Of a stretch of 28,356 bases of DNA, positions 25,296 through 28,356 are shown one piece after another; within the stretch, counting starts at the first letter, position 1; each line of letters starts with the position of its first letter. Under the pieces are notes generated by a model. That model had not been told where the DNA came from and searched no databases. It was given only the letters and a program-made list of their open reading frames with translations. Origin of the DNA: Prevotella sp. (GTDB lineage Bacteria > Bacteroidota > Bacteroidia > Bacteroidales > Bacteroidaceae). The position numbers and the translations under genes were made by a program. The stretch lies in contig JAFRMM010000203.1 in assembly GCA_017430675.1 (NCBI GenBank), positions 1-28,356 on the forward strand. The letters run 5' to 3'.

Positions 25296-25732
25296 ATGGC
25301 AAGAGAAGACATCGTACAGAAGTGGCTCGACCACGTACACGATGACATCAGTGCCGCCGAGTGTCTCTTTCAGGGAGGGCACTGGCTCTATGTGCATTCC
25401 TCTGCCATCAAGCAATTGAGAAGGCACTAAAAGCATACTATGTCGCTACTCACGATGACGACCCGCGCTTTACCCACAGCCACTCGAAGTTGCTGGAGGA
25501 CTGCGGGCTTATCGACCAACTCACAGACGACCAACTCAGTTTCCTCGACCTAATGGTTCCCATGTACATCGAGGCCCGCTACCCCGAACAGAAGGACGCT
25601 GTCGCCCACATGCTTAGCAATGAGGCATGTCAGCATATCATCACGATAACAAAAGAATTGACGCAATGGATAGAAGAACGCTTACTAGAGACGAAGCCCT
25701 CGACATCGTCCGACTCTACAAGCGAGTCGTAA
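25296..25732 (+). pseudogene. HEPN-domain protein with a single-base frameshift
   Basis: The frame from ATG at 25296 reads MAREDIVQKWLDHVHDDISA, then HWLYVHSS and a stop soon after. The frame one base back carries the rest of the protein (AFLCHQAIEKALKAYYVATH through the end at 25732). Restoring one base near 25392-25395 (GTGCATTCC to GTGGCATTCC) gives YVAFLCHQ and a normal HEPN protein of about 145 residues. The second half overlaps the following nucleotidyltransferase by 67 bp. HEPN proteins of this type are RNase toxins or partners of MNT antitoxins. A sequencing error is possible, so this may be a real gene. Confidence 0.8.
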
Positions 25733-25983
25733 CACCACGCTATCAAACTGAGCCGAAGGTCTATATGTACGGCTCGTACGCCAAGGGCTACGCCACCCCT
25801 GACAGCGACATTGACGTAGCAGTCATCGTCCCCCCCGGTATTATTGTAGATAAGTGGCATCAGTGGGCAGACATCTGTGGCGATGTCCGCAAAGTGAACA
25901 CACTCATCGAACCCGTTCTAATGGAGGACGAAGAGGATTCTCCCCTCTACCGCGAAGTGATGCGGACGGGTGTGGCGGTGTAG
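25666..25983 (+). CDS. MNT-type nucleotidyltransferase (probable HEPN antitoxin)
   Basis: This is a 105-residue protein of the minimal nucleotidyltransferase family. The catalytic motif is GSYAKGYATPDSDIDVAVIV (about residues 37-56), with two aspartates of the metal site; a later EPVLMED could supply the third carboxylate. I chose the start MDRRTLTRDEALDIV at 25666, inside the end of the HEPN gene, since this overlap is typical of HEPN-MNT operons. These antitoxins modify or bind the HEPN toxin. The MNT frame is intact, although the HEPN gene before it has a frameshift. Confidence 0.85.
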   Translation: MDRRTLTRDEALDIVRLYKRVVTPRYQTEPKVYMYGSYAKGYATPDSDIDVAVIVPPGIIVDKWHQWADICGDVRKVNTLIEPVLMEDEEDSPLYREVMRTGVAV

Positions 25984-26108
25984 TATGATAAATGTAGAGA
26001 AATGAAGGGCGGGAAACCTCGACCGCTTTTGCGCTTGCTTCGTTCGTCATTTACCTTAATTATAATAAAAAGGTGGGGGCAAATGCACCATAATTGGAAA
26101 TAAAAGTG

Positions 26109-26116
26109 TATCTTTG
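26109..26116 (+). promoter_or_regulatory. Minus-7 element of the PIN module
   Basis: TATCTTTG followed by a leader ending in AAACGACACGCTTATGAG. Compare the elements at 25261 and the leader at 24980. Confidence 0.55.
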
Positions 26117-26141
26117 CGGCAAATTATCAAACGACACGCTT

Positions 26142-26231
26142 ATGAGTTATTCACAAATGGCACAACTGGAACTGCTGAACGCCCTGAACAGCATTAGTAC
26201 CCCCTACGGCTATGCGACGCGTCGTTCTTGA
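26142..26231 (+). pseudogene. Internally deleted antitoxin of a PIN toxin module
   Basis: Only 29 codons: MSYSQMAQLELLNALNSIS followed by TPYGYATRRS. The first part looks like the N-terminus and the second like the C-terminus of the antitoxin usually encoded before PIN-domain toxins in Bacteroidales, with the middle removed. The last codons overlap the PIN start (ATG at 26212), as in the intact operon. Assignment is from family memory and moderate. Confidence 0.45.
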
Positions 26232-26385
26232 CACCCACTCGAACTTGTTCGCTTGCCAGAGCAAGAACTGTCTGCTGCAGGCGCTGCCCAGCCGCAGTCC
26301 GTATCACAAGATATGGACCGAGGTACTGGCGGGCCGCATCATGCGTGAGACGATAACAATTACCCCTCCCCATACGTCCAGTTAG
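26212..26385 (+). pseudogene. PIN-domain toxin fragment with a 30-nt in-frame insertion
   Basis: The frame reads MRRVVLDT, then HSNLFACQSK, then NCLLQALPSRSPYHKIWTEVLAGRI, then unrelated codons and a stop at 26385. MRxVVLDTNCL is the start of PIN-domain ribonucleases, where D7 is the first metal-binding aspartate; here bases 26236-26265 (30 nt) split T and N. The homology ends after GRI, so the remaining acidic residues are missing and the product cannot be active. The inserted bases can form a hairpin (CTTGC, CAGA, GCAAG with GTT/AAC below). Confidence 0.65.
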
Positions 26386-26433
26386 ACTTACTGGCGCAGA
26401 CTTACTTATTGAAATGCCCGAAAGGGCCATATA

Positions 26434-26476
26434 CGGCTTTCCTTGGAACGAACCAAGGAAAGCCGCAGTGTTTTTT
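26434..26476 (+). terminator. Strong intrinsic terminator or attenuator before the BspA-like gene
   Basis: CGGCTTTCCTTGG, loop AACGAA, CCAAGGAAAGCCG (13-bp perfect stem), then CAGTG and TTTTTT. It ends 36 nt before the BspA-like start codon. A small GCCC-GAAA-GGGC hairpin precedes it at 26416-26427. No TAnnTTTG is evident between it and the gene, so it may be an attenuator. Confidence 0.75.
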
Positions 26477-26512
26477 ATCCCTACCAGAATCACTTAATTA
26501 ACATTGAAGAAT

Positions 26513-27790
26513 ATGAAGACTGAAACCAAAACCTGGAAACTATTTCTAATGCGGGCGGCGATACTGCTCGTGATGATGCTCACGATGACTGTGCAGACGG
26601 CGTGGGCAGACGCCGGTGCTACAACAACGCATTTCACATGGGCGTACGTCGAGTCAACGCAGACGCTTACCATCACTCGCGGCAGTACCGACGGCGAGAT
26701 GGGCAATGTCCCCACCAATGCTTCCCGTCCTTGGGAATCTTACAAGAACAGCATTCAGCACTTGGTCATCGGCGCAGGCGTTACCCACATTGGTCAACGT
26801 GACTTCCAAAGCCATACTGCCCTGCAGGATGTCACTTTCGAGGAAGGATGCACGTTAGAGGCTATCCGTGACTATGCCTTCGACGGATGTACGAGCCTGA
26901 CCAGTATCACGCTCCCAGAGGGTCTGACGACTATCACCAGTTATGCCTTTTACAATACGGGACTGACATCGGTGACGATTCCCTCCAGCGTGACGAGCCT
27001 TGGCATCGTTGCTTTCGATAATTGTACCGCCCTAGCATCGGTCACCATCTTTGCTTCATCATTGACGACATACGGATTAGGTGCTTTTGATGGCAATGCC
27101 GCTGACCGCAAGATCTTTGTGCCCAGTAGCAGCCTGAACACATACAAGACTGGCTGGAACGATTACGCCACCGCCATTGAGCCGCTGGATTACATCATCG
27201 ATGAGGGCAACGACGTGAGCATCCTGAGCAACGGTAACGGGAAGAACGTGGCGCTGAAGCGCTCGTTCCCCGCAGGGAAGAAGCAGACGGTCTGCCTGCC
27301 ATACGCCCCTGAGGAACTGCTCCAATACGGCAAGGTGTGGGAGTTTACGGGCATCGCATCCGGCAAAGTGGTGATGACGGAGCGGACAAGCGGGCTGCAG
27401 GCGAACAAGCCGTACATCTTCGAGGCCACGAACGACCTGACGAACATCACCTTCCCCAGTGTCGATGTCAGCATCGGCAGCGACCCGAAGACGGCAGACG
27501 GCACGGCGGGCTTCACCTTCCACGGCACGTATGAGCAGAAGCACTGGCTGGCGACGGACGAGGCCGTGGTGAACGGCACCATCTACGGTTTCATGGCTCA
27601 GGACAACGACGGGCAGGCAACGGGTCAGTTCGTCAGCGCACGGCGTGAGACATACCTGAGGCCGTTCAGTTGCTATCTGGAATATAACGGTGTGCTCAAC
27701 GGTACACAGAATGCCGCCCGCCGCACTACGCGGGGCGAGTTTGATACAGGTGTGTATATCAACAATGGCCGCAAGGTCGTGATTAAGTGA
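26513..27790 (+). CDS. BspA-like leucine-rich repeat surface protein
   Basis: This is a 425-residue secreted protein. The signal peptide (RAAILLVMMLTMTVQTAWA, about residues 12-33) precedes a BspA/LRR_5 domain at about 70-215 with repeats such as IRDYAFDGCTSLTSITLPEGLTT (shown here as type: AF-x-GCTSLTSITLPEG) and AFDNCTALASVTI. The C-terminal region (RSFPAGKKQTVCLPYAP and on to FVSARRETYLRPFSCYLEY) is the usual second half of Prevotella BspA-like proteins. It ends with VYINNGRKVVIK, reminiscent of type IX secretion C-terminal tails. I chose ATG 26513 over the TTG at 26504. Likely roles are adhesion to host or other bacteria. Its 3' end is flanked by a duplicated 19-nt segment. Confidence 0.85.
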   Translation: MKTETKTWKLFLMRAAILLVMMLTMTVQTAWADAGATTTHFTWAYVESTQTLTITRGSTDGEMGNVPTNASRPWESYKNSIQHLVIGAGVTHIGQRDFQSHTALQDVTFEEGCTLEAIRDYAFDGCTSLTSITLPEGLTTITSYAFYNTGLTSVTIPSSVTSLGIVAFDNCTALASVTIFASSLTTYGLGAFDGNAADRKIFVPSSSLNTYKTGWNDYATAIEPLDYIIDEGNDVSILSNGNGKNVALKRSFPAGKKQTVCLPYAPEELLQYGKVWEFTGIASGKVVMTERTSGLQANKPYIFEATNDLTNITFPSVDVSIGSDPKTADGTAGFTFHGTYEQKHWLATDEAVVNGTIYGFMAQDNDGQATGQFVSARRETYLRPFSCYLEYNGVLNGTQNAARRTTRGEFDTGVYINNGRKVVIK

Positions 27791-27866
27791 GAGAAGAAAA
27801 CGAACTTGCTCGAGTTCTTCCGAACGTGAACGATCTCGAGCGAAGTTCAAGGTCGTGATAAAGTAA
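27772..27866. repeat. Palindromic element flanked by a 19-nt near-duplicate at the BspA-like gene end
   Basis: CAAGGTCGTGATTAAGTGA (27772-27790) recurs as CAAGGTCGTGATAAAGTAA (27848-27866), two mismatches, 76 nt apart. Both encode a KVVIK-stop ending. Between them is an inverted repeat: GAACTTGCTCGAG (27802-27814) and CTCGAGCGAAGTTC (27835-27848), one base different in length. This looks like a small inserted element with a target duplication. Confidence 0.6.
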
Positions 27867-27876
27867 CAGGTTTAGA

Positions 27877-27893
27877 GCCCCTTGATAAGGGGC
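27877..27893. repeat. Hairpin GCCCCTT-GAT-AAGGGGC
   Basis: A 7-bp perfect stem with 3-nt loop, 22 nt before the small ORF start. No T-tract follows, so it may be a partial terminator of the BspA-like transcript or part of the small ORF leader. Confidence 0.55.
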
Positions 27894-27915
27894 GGCTATA
27901 ATGCAGGGATTAAAA

Positions 27916-28062
27916 ATGAAAAGGACGATGAAAAAGAGATACGAGAAGCCGACATGCAAGGTGATACTGCTGCAACATCGCGCGCAACTGCTGACGACGA
28001 GCAACCCCGACAACTGGGGATATACCCCCGGCATCGGCGACGACATGAACAAGTTGGCATGA
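27916..28062 (+). CDS. Small 48-residue hypothetical protein
   Basis: The frame ATG 27916 to TGA 28062 reads MKRTMKKRYEKPTCKVILL, then QHRAQLLTTSNPDNWGYTP and GIGDDMNKLA. A second ATG at 27928 gives MKKRYEKP. The pattern K-x-Y-x-K-P-x-x-x-V-x-x-L-x-x-x-x-x-L-L-x-x-S is one I associate with many short proteins in Prevotella and Bacteroides of unknown role. There is no signal peptide or membrane segment. It lies 125 nt after the BspA-like gene, beyond the palindromic element and the hairpin. Function is unknown. Confidence 0.5.
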   Translation: MKRTMKKRYEKPTCKVILLQHRAQLLTTSNPDNWGYTPGIGDDMNKLA

Positions 28063-28077
28063 ACTTATTGCGCATTT

Positions 28078-28163
28078 GAGGGTGTCAGGGTGTACAAATG
28101 CCGATGTACAGGGACTTTGCACCCTGTTTTGTAGGGTGACAGGGTGTACAGAGGGTGTACAGA
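28078..28163. repeat. GGGTGTACA repeat array
   Basis: Units of GGGTGTCA, GGGTGTACA (several) and GGGTGACA recur with a period near 10, most regular at 28135-28163 (GGGTGACA, GGGTGTACAGA, GGGTGTACAG). An internal TGCACCCTG is in the opposite direction. The layout resembles the TGTCCC array at 2011-2077. Confidence 0.55.
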
Positions 28164-28178
28164 TCTTCATGTGATTCA

Positions 28179-28192
28179 ATTCTCACGAGAAT
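28179..28192. repeat. Palindrome ATTCTC-AC-GAGAAT
   Basis: Second copy of the 6-bp-arm palindrome with 2-nt spacer found at 1887-1900. Confidence 0.6.
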
Positions 28193-28242
28193 ATGACCGT
28201 CCAGAGGTTCCAGACGATGCCAGGGCACTGCCTTTTGCCCCA

Positions 28243-28256
28243 ATTCTCTCGAGAAT
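28243..28256. repeat. Palindrome ATTCTC-TC-GAGAAT
   Basis: Third copy, 64 bp after the second. It is followed at 28261-28280 by a separate hairpin CGAAAAG, TCAATG, CTTTTCG. Confidence 0.6.
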
Positions 28257-28332
28257 TCAACGAAAAGTCAATGCTTTTCGAGCGCAGGATAGTACTTGGC
28301 AAGTCTAAGGTAATGTCTGATTTACCTCCCAC

Positions 28333-28356
28333 AGGGTGTACACCCTCTGCACACCC
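28333..28356. repeat. GGGTGTACACCC palindrome with CTCTGCACACCC at window end
   Basis: GGGTGTACACCC followed by TCTGCACACCC. It is the inverted orientation of the repeat units at 28078-28163 and may be the start of a second arm that continues past the window. The 294 bp from 28063 to the end hold no gene I can support. Confidence 0.5.

Noticed and set aside
26194..26493. 99-codon minus-strand frame through the PIN fragment
   Set aside because: It runs through the terminator hairpin and lies antisense to the recognisable PIN start; no family features are seen.

Overview
The window looks like Bacteroidales chromosome, most likely Prevotellaceae. The sequence evidence is the repeated TAnnTTTG minus-7 promoter element (at least twelve good copies), weak Shine-Dalgarno signals, many lipoproteins with an SC lipobox, ECF sigma and BspA-type genes, and protein sequences of Prevotella type. 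No species can be assigned from sequence alone.

Bases 1-10191 hold five paralogous cell-surface lipoproteins built around the LruC/DUF4842 domain. Genes 1-3 are on the minus strand, gene 4 on the plus strand, and gene 5 on the minus strand overlapping the end of gene 4. Each has a lipobox cysteine, and all but the incomplete gene 1 show an acidic LruC motif of D-x-D-x-N-D type. Most also have an early [DN]W motif. They differ by inserted modules: a carbohydrate-binding-like insert in gene 1, Gly/Thr linkers and a C-terminal beta-sandwich-like module in gene 3, and a beta-helix-like middle in gene 5. A 490-bp gap between genes 1 and 2 is packed with direct and inverted repeats.

Bases 10200-24960 are mostly core genome. 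They include tRNA-Met/Ile(CAT), ribF with a CPBP protease, an ECF sigma factor with a membrane-anchored partner, a minus-strand gene string (sialate O-acetylesterase, Nudix hydrolase, topA, aroK, speA, argB), tRNA-Val(GAC), a thioredoxin-fold lipoprotein without its CxxC, and pnp with a hairpin in its leader. The speA-argB gap carries a 10-bp tandem repeat that includes the speA stop codon.

Bases 24960-26480 are a graveyard of toxin-antitoxin modules. There is an internally deleted nucleotidyltransferase, a frameshifted HEPN gene followed by an intact MNT nucleotidyltransferase, and an internally deleted antitoxin followed by a PIN toxin fragment with a 30-nt in-frame palindromic insertion. 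Three of these genes share a nearly identical leader just before the start codon.

Bases 26500-28356 hold a BspA-like leucine-rich-repeat surface protein, a palindromic element inserted at its 3' end with a 19-nt flanking duplication, a 48-residue small ORF, and a terminal array of GGGTGTACA repeats and palindromes. These echo the repeats near base 2000: a 14-bp palindrome ATTCTC-nn-GAGAAT occurs at both ends of the window.
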